39,931 nucleotides of DNA, from positions 1-39,931 of IMG/VR virus record IMGVR_UViG_3300025674_000109. One strand, given 5' to 3'. The notes below the pieces were generated by a model, which saw only the letters and a program-made list of their open reading frames with translations, was not told the origin of the DNA and searched no databases. This DNA comes from a virus. The position numbers and the translations under genes were made by a program. Every line of letters begins with the position of its first letter. Position 1 is the stretch's first letter. Positions 1 to 11,000 of this stretch are shown here, piece by piece.

Positions 1-1
1 T

Positions 2-55
2 GGTGGTAACAACCAAGGTAAATCTATACTAGAGCAACTATTTGGAATCAAATAA
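2..55 (+). CDS. 3' end of an unidentified gene (partial)
   Basis: The first bases read as an open frame ending in TAA, coding for about 17 residues that finish ...LEQLFGIK. The stop lies 10 bases before the start of the next rightward gene, whose Shine-Dalgarno AAGGAG overlaps it, as in a tight operon. It should be the last part of a virion or tail gene lying left of the window. Nothing more can be said of its function. Confidence 0.5.
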   Translation, partial: GGNNQGKSILEQLFGIK

Positions 56-65
56 GGAGTAGGCC

Positions 66-3000
66 ATGCCTAATTTTCAACCCAATTTTATTTACTCTCC
101 GTTATACGGTAGTAGATATTTAGGTGGTACCCGAGCACACTCTCCGTCTACTGGTAAGGCAGGGGAAGTAGAAAACGCCTCAGTGCAACGATCATCTACA
201 GTGGGTGGACCTACTTATGTTCCTTCTGATGTAACTCAAGGTCAGCCTGTTGGATGGAGTGGGACAGGAAGAGATCAAAGTGAAGTATCTTCATTAGGTA
301 ATTTTGGATTTGTTCCAATTGATACGGCTAATAGTTTTTTAAACCAAGAAGCTCAAGAAGCTCCAGAATTTCAAGAACAAGAAACAGATAGTTATTTTGA
401 TGTGCCAACAATAGACTCAACAGGATCTTTTCAAGTACCTACTACAGCTACACAAGATATCCCTGCTATAAGTTTTAACTCTGATGATAGTGATTATCAC
501 GATAATTTAGAAAAAAACTACGGGCAAGGTATTGTTGATCCTGATGGATATGAGGCACAATTCTTTAACTTTTTATCAGATTATGGACAAAATCCCCTTG
601 CCCCTGGAGCTATGGTAACTAATTTTCTTAGTGATCAGTTTTTCGACTCTCAAGAAAGAGCACTTGAAGAAGCTGATGATAAATTCCTCAATGCTCCTAG
701 AGGTGTAAACGCTGTTGGGGATCAGTTTGGTAATGTTACTTATGAATGGGATCGTTCTATATATCCTGAAGGTGACGAACCTAATCTAAATCCAAATGAG
801 TTTGGAAAGCTTGTTAATGACATTCAAGAAAAAGGTGGTATAATTACAGGGTTAGATGCCAGTGGTAATATTAATTATATAGATAAGGAAGGCAATCCAA
901 GGCGTAGTCAAAGTACAGGATCAACTATTAACACTAATTTAAAAGATGATGTTAGGGGTTTGTACGAATCTAACCAAGGTCGAGATGACGACGACCCATT
1001 TGAAGGTCAGAATGTTTCTCCTGATACTACACCTCCTAATCCTGCTTCTGGTCCAAGTTATTCTTCTTTTACTCAAGAAGAAAGGGCAGAGCAAGAAGAC
1101 GAAGATCAAGACGATTCTTGGGGTGGTAGTGGTTTTGGAAGAGATGGTAACTACGGTTTTTCAGAAGGTGGGTATATCCCTGCAAGTCAATCAGTAACAC
1201 AAGGAATGTCTATGGGAAATGTAACTAAGTTTACTCAAAAGGATAGGTATGGGAATATGCTATCAATTGAGTTTGATGTTCCTAAGCAAATGGAAATACC
1301 ACATCCAGGGCATCCAATGGGAACAGACACTGTACCTGCATGGCTAACCCCAGGAGAGCGTGTTATGAACGCTGAAGCAGAACGCATGTATGGTCCTATT
1401 CTAAAAGATATGAACGACCAAGGGAGAGCCTTACAAGCGGCACAGGGAGGTACTATTCCTGAGTATGCGGCTTACGGTAGTAAAGTTAAACATAAATCCG
1501 AAGGTGGTGTTGTTTACGCTCAAGAAGGATTATCTCCAGAACAAATGTCAGAGTTGTTAGCAAATCAAGTATTATCTGGTGCATTAGATCCTCGTATAGC
1601 AGAAAATGCTTTAGCTAATATGGGAATGGGTAAAGGTCAAGCACAAGCTGTAATACCTAGCTATGTTCCTAGTAGAGCACCAGATTTAGGTATACCATTT
1701 GTTCCTTCTGAAGTAGATGACGGTATGTCTTCAGCGGCTCCTGCGATAGTGCCTGTTAAAGAAATACCTGATAGAGTAGAAGGAGGTATCCCTTACCCAG
1801 AAATACCTACAACTCCTGGAACTCTTAATGCAGAGCCTCCTCAAAAAGTTGATGATCGTATGTTGTCTTTACGCGAACTATTGGTTAAGCAAGAAGATAT
1901 TCGTAACAAACCATATAAAGATACTGAAGGTAATTGGACTGTAGGTATTGGGCATAAAATTACAGATAAGGCAGTTATTGATCAATTAAATAAAGGCAAT
2001 ATGCCTATTAATTATGATGATAATCAAGTAATGGGAATGTTTGATAAAGACATTGAAACTGCTATGAAGGGTGCAAAAGCTAATTTCTCAGGATTTAATT
2101 CTTACTCTACTAATTTACAAGATGCATTAGTATCTATGAATTTTCAGTTAGGTACTGAAGGTACTCGTAAGTTTAAAGATTTTAGATCTGCCTTAGCTAA
2201 AGGTGATTATAAAACAGCTAAAGAAGAACTAGATAATTCTGATTGGGCAAAACAAACACCTTCTCGTGTAGAATATTTAAAAGCAATGATTGATCAAGAG
2301 GCATCTGGAAAGGTAGGTAATAAAAACACTATTACTAGCACTTCTGGACAACCTGTTGTTGATAGTCGCTTTGGTGTTGAGTCTACTTATCAACCTGAAG
2401 GATCTGGAGCAGAAGAAGATTTATCTATCCCTCAACAATTTAGGCAATGGGCGTTTGGAGACACCAGACCTTTACAAGAACGTTGGGATAGTGATATGAC
2501 TATTCCAGAAAATGTTCGTAACTTTGTAACAGGAGATCCAAGATCATTACCAGAGCGTGTAGAAGGTAGTGGTGGAATTTTAGATAATATTTTAAATGAT
2601 ACTCCAGAAAAACGTAAAGCTCGTAGAGATAACTTCACATTACGGGATGATGCGTTAGCTGTTAAAGAAAACGAATTGTTGCAAGAACTTGATGTTCTTG
2701 AGGGGCAGAAACAAGGAAGAGTAGGAGGGGCTACAGTACCTCGTCCAGAACAAGAAATACAAAGTGAGTTAGCTGAAGTTCGTCAAACTCGTAACCAACT
2801 TAAAACTGGATTAGTTTCTGGTATGGATGGTCCAGAAGAAGATGAATTACAAGTGACACCACCTTCCCCACCTGAAGTTCCAGAAGTATCTGAAGGTGCT
2901 GATATTCCTGCAAAACCAAAAGCTCCTGCTGTTACAGATGAGAAAAAGTCTGAAGCGGCTCAAAGTCTTATAACAAAAGGTGAAGAAGGTGGAGAGCCTA

Positions 3001-4169
3001 CGCAAGATTCTAAAGAAGTTGAATCTAACTCCACTAAAGCAACACCTGAACAAAAATCAGAAGCTAAATCTTTCTTTGATGAATGGGGTCTTTCTGATCT
3101 ATTTGATAAAAAAGAAATTGGTAAAATGATGGCTTTGTATTTAGGTTCTCGTGCGTTAGGTTATTCTCATAATGGATCATTAAACTTTGCCGCTAAGAAT
3201 TATGTTACTAGTGTTCAAAAGAAAGCTTTATCTGCATCTGCCGCAAAAGCAGAAAGAGAAAAAGCAGTACGTACAATGATTGCTGATGGCAAGATAACAC
3301 CAAAAGCAGGAGCCGCGTATGTTAAAACTGGTAACTTAGCATACCTTGATGCAGGTTCAGGTAAAGGTACAAATACAGGTGATTTTAAAACTTACTATAA
3401 AAATGGTAAACAATATCGTGCAGAAAAGATAAAGTTCCCTAATAAAACTGAAGCATGGGTATTAGGTAATGGTGATGTTATTGATCACACTTATCATGAA
3501 GATGCTTGGAGAGTCCCTAATACAAAAGAGTATAGGGATGCTCGTGCTAAGTTTGTTAAGGATAACAGAGCTACTTTTGAATCTGTAATTAAAAATGCTA
3601 AGGGTGATGAGGAAAATGTTTCATGGACTAAATCTATGGCATCCATTACTCCTGACAAAGCGGCTAGAGACTTTTGGGCATGGGCGGCTTCTACAGGAAG
3701 AGACCCAGATAGTGATGCTACTCTTCAAATAAGAGACTCTGCGTTTAGGCAATTAGTTGAAGATGCTAAAAAAGAAAAGTTTCAAATTACTTCTTTAGAG
3801 CCTTATCTTGAATCTGAGCTTTATCGTGAAAGTTCAGGCAGACCAGATTTATTTATGTTAAACTCAGAAGCAGTTAATGGAAATAAAGCTAGTCCAAAAT
3901 ATGTAGATCAAGATAAAATGAATATATTGTTTGCTAAAATTGATAGAGTTGCTAGAATGTCAGGTCGATATGAAGGTCAACCTTCTATTACTATAAGGCA
4001 AGATATGTTTAACAGAGCAGTTGCTGAATGGGCTAACGAAGATAATAAACAAATAGTTGACATATATAAGGATGCTGATACTCCCGATGAGGGAACTACT
4101 GGTTTCTATAAATTTGTAGATTACTTATTAGATGTACAACAAAAGAAGCTATCACAAAATACTCAATAG
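66..4169 (+). CDS. Giant virion (ejection) protein with T4-type lysozyme domain, 1367 aa
   Basis: This is probably an internal or ejected virion protein that cuts peptidoglycan during DNA entry, comparable in size and role to T7 gp16. A phage-lysozyme (GH24) domain lies at about residues 600-745. It matches the T4 lysozyme active-site stretch: E610, then D619 in KPYKDTEG, then T625 in WTVGIGH, with the spacing of T4 E11/D20/T26. Upstream (about 425-460) is a GTDTVPAWLTPGE motif often seen in large virion proteins. Around residues 860-930 is a charged, coiled-coil-like segment, followed by a Pro/Glu-rich linker to about 1000. The remaining N- and C-terminal parts are unrecognised. The start has a good RBS (AAGGAG). 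It is the first of three consecutive giant genes. No free endolysin is seen in the window, so this domain is the only visible muramidase. The lysozyme call is firm; the ejection role is inferred. Confidence 0.85.
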   Translation: MPNFQPNFIYSPLYGSRYLGGTRAHSPSTGKAGEVENASVQRSSTVGGPTYVPSDVTQGQPVGWSGTGRDQSEVSSLGNFGFVPIDTANSFLNQEAQEAPEFQEQETDSYFDVPTIDSTGSFQVPTTATQDIPAISFNSDDSDYHDNLEKNYGQGIVDPDGYEAQFFNFLSDYGQNPLAPGAMVTNFLSDQFFDSQERALEEADDKFLNAPRGVNAVGDQFGNVTYEWDRSIYPEGDEPNLNPNEFGKLVNDIQEKGGIITGLDASGNINYIDKEGNPRRSQSTGSTINTNLKDDVRGLYESNQGRDDDDPFEGQNVSPDTTPPNPASGPSYSSFTQEERAEQEDEDQDDSWGGSGFGRDGNYGFSEGGYIPASQSVTQGMSMGNVTKFTQKDRYGNMLSIEFDVPKQMEIPHPGHPMGTDTVPAWLTPGERVMNAEAERMYGPILKDMNDQGRALQAAQGGTIPEYAAYGSKVKHKSEGGVVYAQEGLSPEQMSELLANQVLSGALDPRIAENALANMGMGKGQAQAVIPSYVPSRAPDLGIPFVPSEVDDGMSSAAPAIVPVKEIPDRVEGGIPYPEIPTTPGTLNAEPPQKVDDRMLSLRELLVKQEDIRNKPYKDTEGNWTVGIGHKITDKAVIDQLNKGNMPINYDDNQVMGMFDKDIETAMKGAKANFSGFNSYSTNLQDALVSMNFQLGTEGTRKFKDFRSALAKGDYKTAKEELDNSDWAKQTPSRVEYLKAMIDQEASGKVGNKNTITSTSGQPVVDSRFGVESTYQPEGSGAEEDLSIPQQFRQWAFGDTRPLQERWDSDMTIPENVRNFVTGDPRSLPERVEGSGGILDNILNDTPEKRKARRDNFTLRDDALAVKENELLQELDVLEGQKQGRVGGATVPRPEQEIQSELAEVRQTRNQLKTGLVSGMDGPEEDELQVTPPSPPEVPEVSEGADIPAKPKAPAVTDEKKSEAAQSLITKGEEGGEPTQDSKEVESNSTKATPEQKSEAKSFFDEWGLSDLFDKKEIGKMMALYLGSRALGYSHNGSLNFAAKNYVTSVQKKALSASAAKAEREKAVRTMIADGKITPKAGAAYVKTGNLAYLDAGSGKGTNTGDFKTYYKNGKQYRAEKIKFPNKTEAWVLGNGDVIDHTYHEDAWRVPNTKEYRDARAKFVKDNRATFESVIKNAKGDEENVSWTKSMASITPDKAARDFWAWAASTGRDPDSDATLQIRDSAFRQLVEDAKKEKFQITSLEPYLESELYRESSGRPDLFMLNSEAVNGNKASPKYVDQDKMNILFAKIDRVARMSGRYEGQPSITIRQDMFNRAVAEWANEDNKQIVDIYKDADTPDEGTTGFYKFVDYLLDVQQKKLSQNTQ

Positions 4170-4180
4170 ATGGAGTTAAC

Positions 4181-7100
4181 ATGGTTGACATTGATATATT
4201 TGCAGATGCACCTACTGAAGGGTTGGCTCTTGGCGATACAGGGTTATCATCATATGATGGTGATACTTGGTATAATAAAGAAGGTAAGGGGTTTAGACTT
4301 CAAGGTGTAGATGCTTTAGAAGTAGACACCTTTAGTAAACAATCTGGTGAATTAGGCGGTCAAGCTCAAAAAGAAGCAATTGTTAAATTAGCTAACGACA
4401 TGGGCTTTACTCGTGTAGTTTACACAGGTGAGATGGATACCACTGGAAACCGTGAGATAATTAGACTAGAAGATTCTGAAGGAAGGGATTTTTCTAGAGA
4501 GTTAGCAAAAACTAATCTTGGAGAAGTTGCCCCTGGGTTTGATCCTGGGGGACAACTTCAATTTTCTAAAGAGTACCACAGGTTTATTAAATCTTCTCCT
4601 GATTATGAAGAAAGTCCTTTTGAAACAGCTTCAAGAAAAGTAGATGAATATATTGCAGATAACGAACAATATAGTCAGCAATTAAAAGATGCTGTTGTTG
4701 CTAGCCAAGATAAGTCTGATTTTCAAAGAACAGATAGAAATGAGTCAGGTATAGCCCTTAATCAAGAGGGTGTTGCTTGGGATACTGCAATGATTGGTCT
4801 TACAGATAATGCTTGGGGTATGGCTTCTCTGTTAGGGGACTCTTTAGGTATTGAGTCTTTATATGGGGCAGGAGAGTCTGGTGTTATTAGGGCAAAAGCT
4901 AGGATTGCTGACCAAGGAAAAATACTAGTAGACTACAAAGATGTTGATTCTTTTGGTGATGCTGTTCAATACTTAGCTAATAACACAATAATGAGTTTAC
5001 CTTATATGGCTATGATAGCGGCTTCTTCTGTAGCGGCTCCTTTAACAGGTGGTGTTTCCTTACTAGCTCCTGTTAGTATTTACACAGGACAAGCTTGGAA
5101 TGAAATGGGAGAGAAGATTAAATTTACAGACAAAGAAAGAAGTGCTGTAACTGCAATTGGATCTGGTGTTTTACAAGCGGCTTTAGATTATGTAGGTTTA
5201 AAAGGAATCACAGGTAGTACTACAAAAGAATTATATAATAACGCTAAAAAAGAATTAATGAAGAATATGACTTCTACTGAAGCAGATAAGGTATTGACAA
5301 ACGCTACCAAACGTCAAATGCTTTCTTTTGTTGGTGATGTAGGAGTAGAGGCAAAGAAACAATTAAAGTTTAAAAAACTATCTGTTGATTTGTTAAAACG
5401 TTTACGTAATGGTTCTATTTCAGAAGGAGCGACAGAAGGTTTACAAGAAGCAATTGCGGCTATTAGTTCTGATATAGGATCTGAATCTGAAATTAATTGG
5501 GAAGATGTCCAAGAGAGAACTGTTGCAGGAATTGTAGCAGGTGCGGCTTTAGGTGGGGCTTTTTCAATTCCAGGGGCCGCTTCTGATGCCGCGCAGTGGG
5601 CTAACATTGCTTACGGTGTTGATCGAGAAAATCCAAATGATGTAGCCTCTGCTACTAGATACGCTCGTGAAGAAGAAAAGTTAATGGAAAAGAAATGGTA
5701 TGCTAAGTTTCGTAATGACGGCATGTCTAAGAAAGAAGCAAGAGAGGCCGCTAAACAGATGGCTTATGTTCACTCTACTGAAGAAATTGCAGAACATTTT
5801 GGTAACCAAGCACAAGCAAGTCCTTCTTCTGTAGGTATAAACGAACGATCTGCAAAACATGAAGCAGATCAAAAGAAACGAACAGGTAGAGAAGTCATTA
5901 CTGATGCTTTAGGAGAAACCCCTGCTTTGTGGAGAGGTCAAGTTCACCATACATTTACTGAAGAAATTTTACGTAAGTCTAGAACTGCTCGTATGATGCG
6001 AGATATGTTTGGTGGTGGGTTGCAACGTATATTTAACGGTGCAGACTTTGAAAACTTTAAACACCATTTACTTAAAGCGTATAAAGGTTTATTAGGTGAA
6101 GATCCAGATAATCTTTTTATGCAATTAAACAATGGTAAGAGGGCATCTAGAAAAGATAAAGAACGTATTAGTTCTGAAATATATTCTTATGTAGATAAAA
6201 AAGGTAATTTAAATCAAAAAGAAATTGATAAAATTACTGATCCAGCTAAAAAAGATTTAATAACGAAACTAATTGCTTCTTTAAATATATTAGCTGACCA
6301 AATGCATAAAGACCAAAAAGTGTATAACCCTAAATTAGGTAAACTTAAAAACTATTTATTACAATATAAAGCTATTAACAAAAGAGCAGTATATAAAAAT
6401 AGAAGTAAATTTATACAAGCGTTAAAAGATACATATAACTTTTCAGAAGCAGATGCAGTAGAGATAACAAATAAAATTTTAGAAACTGATATGGATTTAG
6501 ATGAAGCGTTTACTGTTACAAAAGGTGGGCCACAACCAATGTCTCATAAACGTAGGACGCTAGGTTTGTCTAAGCAAGATGCCTTATCTGAGTTTTTTGA
6601 AACAGACTTATTTACTAATGTATCAACAGCGGCAAAGTCAGCGGCTAGGTATGTGGCAAATCAAAAGTTTGTAGGGACAAACGGTGGTGTTGTTTCTAAA
6701 ATGTTAGATAAGATGCAACAAGAAGGGCTTACTGAACAAGAGGTAAATAGAATTGCTTTTAGAATGAAAAATTATTTAGACTCAGAATCAGGTAACTATA
6801 AGCGACCAACATCTGAGTTTGGTAGAAAATTACAAAACATTCAAAAAAGTTTTATGCTGTTTACTATGTTTGCAGGTCTTCCTTTATCGACAATCTCTTC
6901 TTTTGTGGAAGTAGCATTAGGATTTAGAGGTTTAACTAGAGAACAAATCTTTGGACAAAAAGGTCAAGAAGGTGGGTTATCTAAGATAGGCAAAGAGTTT
7001 GCAGGTATGATTAGTGCAGGTATGACAGAAATTACTAATGCTTCTGGTATTACTAACAAGCCTAGAACATACGCTACTGCAGGTCGATCTATACTTAATG

Positions 7101-8053
7101 ATATAGGATTTTATGAATGGGATGTAGGTGCGGCCACAACTACAGGTGTGTTAGAAACTCATTCTTTTCATCAAAAAATTGCTGAAACTTACTTTAAAGT
7201 AATTGGTTTGCAAGGATGGACTAACTTTAATCGTGCGACTCGTGCGGCTATTGCGGGTGATTTTATTGCTGACAATCTTTTTATTCTTGGCAATAGAGAT
7301 CCTAAATCTAAAACAAGAACAAATGAAGAAAGAGAAGCAGAGGAAAAACTACGCAATTTAGGACTTGATGTTTCTAATAGTGGTGTGAGAGACCTGTTAA
7401 CTTTATTAGCAACAGGTTATATTGAACCAGAAAAAGAAGCTAGAGTACTATCTCAATTAAGAGAAGCACAATTTAGTTTTGTTAATGAAGCTGTTGCACT
7501 GCCTAAAGCGGCTAACAGACCTTTGTTTTATTTAGATCCAAGGTTTGCATTACTTAACCAATTCCAGGGTTTTATGTCTACCTTTACAGCGAATCATATT
7601 CCTCGTTTGTGGAATGAATATATTAAACGTGGGTCACCCGCAATGAAGTACAATACGTTTGCTATGATGGCGACTATGATTATGCTTGGATTTGCATCTC
7701 AATACTTAAAAGATTTAGTGAAGTATGGAGAAACTAGTCCTTATTTAGATGAAGCTGAGTTAATCCGTAGAGGTGTTTTATCTAGTGGATTAGCAGGAAC
7801 ATCTGAACGTATTATTGAACAAGTGTTTCCTATTTATGAAACCCGTTCTAAAAATGCAGGAGAGTGGGCTTGGAATACAGTATCAGGAGAGTCTCCATCG
7901 CTGTCTAACTTAGCAAGGTATGGTCAAAGCATAAGTCATGCTGTTAAAGGTGAAATGCCTGAAGCAACTTGGGATTTTTCTAAAGCGGCTTTTGGTCCTT
8001 TAACTAACGTAGTAGAAAACATATACAACAAATCAGATAAATGGGAATTTTAA
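4181..8053 (+). CDS. Giant virion protein with N-terminal staphylococcal-nuclease-like domain, 1290 aa
   Basis: The N-terminus (about residues 22-120) reads like a staphylococcal nuclease/Tudor-type nuclease fold. DGDT is at 26-29, FRLQGVDALE at 38-47 corresponds to FRLLLVDTPE of S. aureus nuclease (R39, D44, E47 matching R35, D40, E43), and TTGNRE places R91 near catalytic R87. The rest is a long, mostly helical protein with hydrophobic stretches near 265-305, 430-460 and 1155-1175, as expected of an ejection protein that crosses or lines membranes. It starts 11 bases after the lysozyme protein with RBS GGAG. Its opening residues DIDIFAD recur as DIDLFAD near the start of the following protein. 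The nuclease fold is a good motif match. Activity, and whether the protein is ejected, are inferred. Confidence 0.7.
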   Translation: MVDIDIFADAPTEGLALGDTGLSSYDGDTWYNKEGKGFRLQGVDALEVDTFSKQSGELGGQAQKEAIVKLANDMGFTRVVYTGEMDTTGNREIIRLEDSEGRDFSRELAKTNLGEVAPGFDPGGQLQFSKEYHRFIKSSPDYEESPFETASRKVDEYIADNEQYSQQLKDAVVASQDKSDFQRTDRNESGIALNQEGVAWDTAMIGLTDNAWGMASLLGDSLGIESLYGAGESGVIRAKARIADQGKILVDYKDVDSFGDAVQYLANNTIMSLPYMAMIAASSVAAPLTGGVSLLAPVSIYTGQAWNEMGEKIKFTDKERSAVTAIGSGVLQAALDYVGLKGITGSTTKELYNNAKKELMKNMTSTEADKVLTNATKRQMLSFVGDVGVEAKKQLKFKKLSVDLLKRLRNGSISEGATEGLQEAIAAISSDIGSESEINWEDVQERTVAGIVAGAALGGAFSIPGAASDAAQWANIAYGVDRENPNDVASATRYAREEEKLMEKKWYAKFRNDGMSKKEAREAAKQMAYVHSTEEIAEHFGNQAQASPSSVGINERSAKHEADQKKRTGREVITDALGETPALWRGQVHHTFTEEILRKSRTARMMRDMFGGGLQRIFNGADFENFKHHLLKAYKGLLGEDPDNLFMQLNNGKRASRKDKERISSEIYSYVDKKGNLNQKEIDKITDPAKKDLITKLIASLNILADQMHKDQKVYNPKLGKLKNYLLQYKAINKRAVYKNRSKFIQALKDTYNFSEADAVEITNKILETDMDLDEAFTVTKGGPQPMSHKRRTLGLSKQDALSEFFETDLFTNVSTAAKSAARYVANQKFVGTNGGVVSKMLDKMQQEGLTEQEVNRIAFRMKNYLDSESGNYKRPTSEFGRKLQNIQKSFMLFTMFAGLPLSTISSFVEVALGFRGLTREQIFGQKGQEGGLSKIGKEFAGMISAGMTEITNASGITNKPRTYATAGRSILNDIGFYEWDVGAATTTGVLETHSFHQKIAETYFKVIGLQGWTNFNRATRAAIAGDFIADNLFILGNRDPKSKTRTNEEREAEEKLRNLGLDVSNSGVRDLLTLLATGYIEPEKEARVLSQLREAQFSFVNEAVALPKAANRPLFYLDPRFALLNQFQGFMSTFTANHIPRLWNEYIKRGSPAMKYNTFAMMATMIMLGFASQYLKDLVKYGETSPYLDEAELIRRGVLSSGLAGTSERIIEQVFPIYETRSKNAGEWAWNTVSGESPSLSNLARYGQSISHAVKGEMPEATWDFSKAAFGPLTNVVENIYNKSDKWEF

Positions 8054-8065
8054 TAGGAGATACGG

Positions 8066-11000
8066 ATGGCTAAAAGAGTATCAAGTAGTAATCAAGGTAA
8101 TGATTTACTTCTTCCTGCCTCTGAACAATTAGAGGAAAAACTTAAAGCAGGTACTGTAGAATCTATAGGTTCTTTTGATATTGATTTGTTTGCTGACAGC
8201 ACTCCTTCTGTGGAGCAGATACCCTCAGAGGTTACACCCACAGAGGAGACTTCAGTTGGTCCTGTATCTCCAGAAGATATATTTTCAGTTGAAGTAGATA
8301 AGATAGATTTAGAAACTGATAATGAACAGTTACAAACTTTAGTAAATTCAGATCGTGAACTTTATGAAATGGATTTATTTGATAGGCAAGAAACTGTTGC
8401 CACTGAAGAAGCAGAGGGTCGTGATACTAGACGTTATAATATTCAATACGTAGAGCAAGAGCTAAATGAAGATGGAGGTTTGGTTCAACGGGCAGATAAT
8501 TTTGCAGATGCGATTATGTCCCGTAATCTTGATTTAGGAGCTTTCTTTCATACCGGAAAAGACTATGCAGAAACAGGAATGTTAAAACCTGATTCTCAAT
8601 TAGGTGTTATCGGTCAATCTATGGTTAAGTTAAAGGCAACCACTTCTGATCCTGAGTTACCTAATCCTGTTTTAAATAAACAATTTTTACGCATTGGTTC
8701 TTTAGTTACAGAAGATTTTTTAGCTGATGAAACTTTAGGAGAATCTAGAGTTGAACAAGCTAGAGAAAAAGAAGCTAGAAAAAAAATGTTTAATTCAAGT
8801 CCTGATGTAATTGAGCAAACTTTACTTCAGGATGATATAGACATTCGATCATCATTAGATAACTACACTATAACTAAAGCTAGGGGTAATCGTACTCTGG
8901 GAGATAGAATTGCTAGAGAATGGGGCTTGGTTAATAATACAGATGTAAAGCTAAGTCGTGAAGAATCTGAACTGCTTGGGGATGCGTTTAAAGAATTATA
9001 TTATGAAGTAAACAAAGGCCCTGCGGATGCCCCATATATTATACGTAGATCTCGCTCTAAAGGATATTATGATGAGGGTGGAAACTTTGTTGTCTTAGGA
9101 AAAGATGACGAAAAAGCACAAACCTATTTTGAAATTACAAAATTAGGTCAAGATGTATTTGCATCGTCTAGGCAAGTTCGTAACCAATACTTTCCTAAAG
9201 AACATATTGAACCATTAACTACCCCTTTACAGGACACTAGACCACCTAGATCTCGCGATCAACGCAAAAGGAATGTAAGGTATTCAGGTCAAATAAGAAC
9301 TGGAGAGCCATTAACTAATGATGATTTGCTAGACGCTAAGGCAAATTTAGAATCTGTCCCCCATGTAGTTATACCTCGTAGAGAAAAAATTGTTTACTCT
9401 ACAATGCTTATAGGTTTAGCTAGTAAAGCAATGGAAGGTAAAGTTCCTAATGAAGTTATAGAAATGAGTAAAGAGATTAATGGTTTTGGTGAATCTAAAG
9501 AAACAGAGTTTAAAGCAAGGGCTGTAATTGCAAATAAGAAGGGGGAATATTATAGTCCTTCAGATAATATGCGAGAGCTTCAACGTACTATTAGTCAATC
9601 TGTTTACGGCATGGCAAAGCATAGAAATAAAAAAGTATATTTAACTTATTTTATACAAGCTTTTAACGGAAGATTAACTCCAGAGCAAACTCATTTTAAT
9701 CCAACAACATCTAAAACAATTAGATTTGTTACAGGTAACCCTAAGTTAGTTAAGTTTTATCCAGGGCAAAATAGCCAGTTAGAAAGAAACTTAAAAGAAA
9801 TGTACTCTATGATGATGGTTAAATTTAATGATGTTGTTACGAAAGAAAGGGGAGATGCAGGAGACTTAGTACCTAGTCAACGTATAAGAAAATTTGAAGA
9901 TGCCTTGCCTAGTTTAGCAAAAGCAGGTGGTATTTTAAAAGCCGCTTTAGAAATGACAGATAGGGATGCAGACCTTATTGCAGATGCAATCCGAAAAGGA
10001 TTACCTATGGACCATCCAGACTTTCCTATTTCATCTGTCAAAGCTTTAAACTTAAATCCTGAAACGGATCTTCAAATTATTTCTTCTATTACAGCTAAAG
10101 GAGAAGATGGTTTAGCTCTTATCGATGGACTAATAGATGTCCATGAGTATTATAATGTTTTGCAAAATAATAAAAACAATCCGACTAATCCAATACAATT
10201 TACTACTCAGTTCAATGCGTACATTGATGGTAAAACTAACGGTATTGCATCAAATGCTATGCAATTAGGTTTAACTGAAATGGCTAAACGGACAGGAGTT
10301 TTAAGATCAGAAGACTCTTTATATGCATTAGATAATAATATAGATATACGAGATGAGTTAGCAAACGCATTAACGGCACACATAGATTCAGATAACGGTG
10401 GGTTACCATTAAAAGGTGTAGTAGCTGATAGTTTAATTACAGAGGCTACTGAAGTAATGAAAAGAGTGCTTACGTATCGCCCATTAAACAAAGCTACAAC
10501 TATGACATTTGGTTATGGTAAAGAGATGATGGGTTTTAAAACTGATATAGAAAATGCTTTAGAGTTATTAGCTGTTAGTGATCCTAGTATCAAAGATAAG
10601 TTAGATAAGCTTAGGGCAGGATGGTATAAAGGTAAAAAATATAATCAACCATTAGAAAAAGTATTAGTTGATGCATCTTTTTCTACGTATTCTGATAAGC
10701 TGATTGAAGTCATAACTCCAGAAGGTATTCAAGCTAGACAGATTATGTACGGCACAGCTATGCTACATGTAATGATGGATGAGTTGTTTGAGTTTAACGG
10801 ACCTACAGGTTTCCCATTAAGGTATGGGGGTATGGAGTCTACAGGTATAGAAAAAGCCACAGAGCAATCATATAAGATATCTCAAAGGTTAAACCCTAGA
10901 CCTGAAGATCCTAAACCTACTACTAAGATTAAAGCAATAAGTTATGAAACTCGACCTACGTCTGCCGCTGTTACTGAAACTAAGAAAGGTCCGTATGTAG

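Noticed and set aside
5314-5607. Minus-strand frames of 60-100 codons inside the giant virion genes
   Set aside because: They are antisense shadows of well-supported genes, without RBS or protein-like composition.
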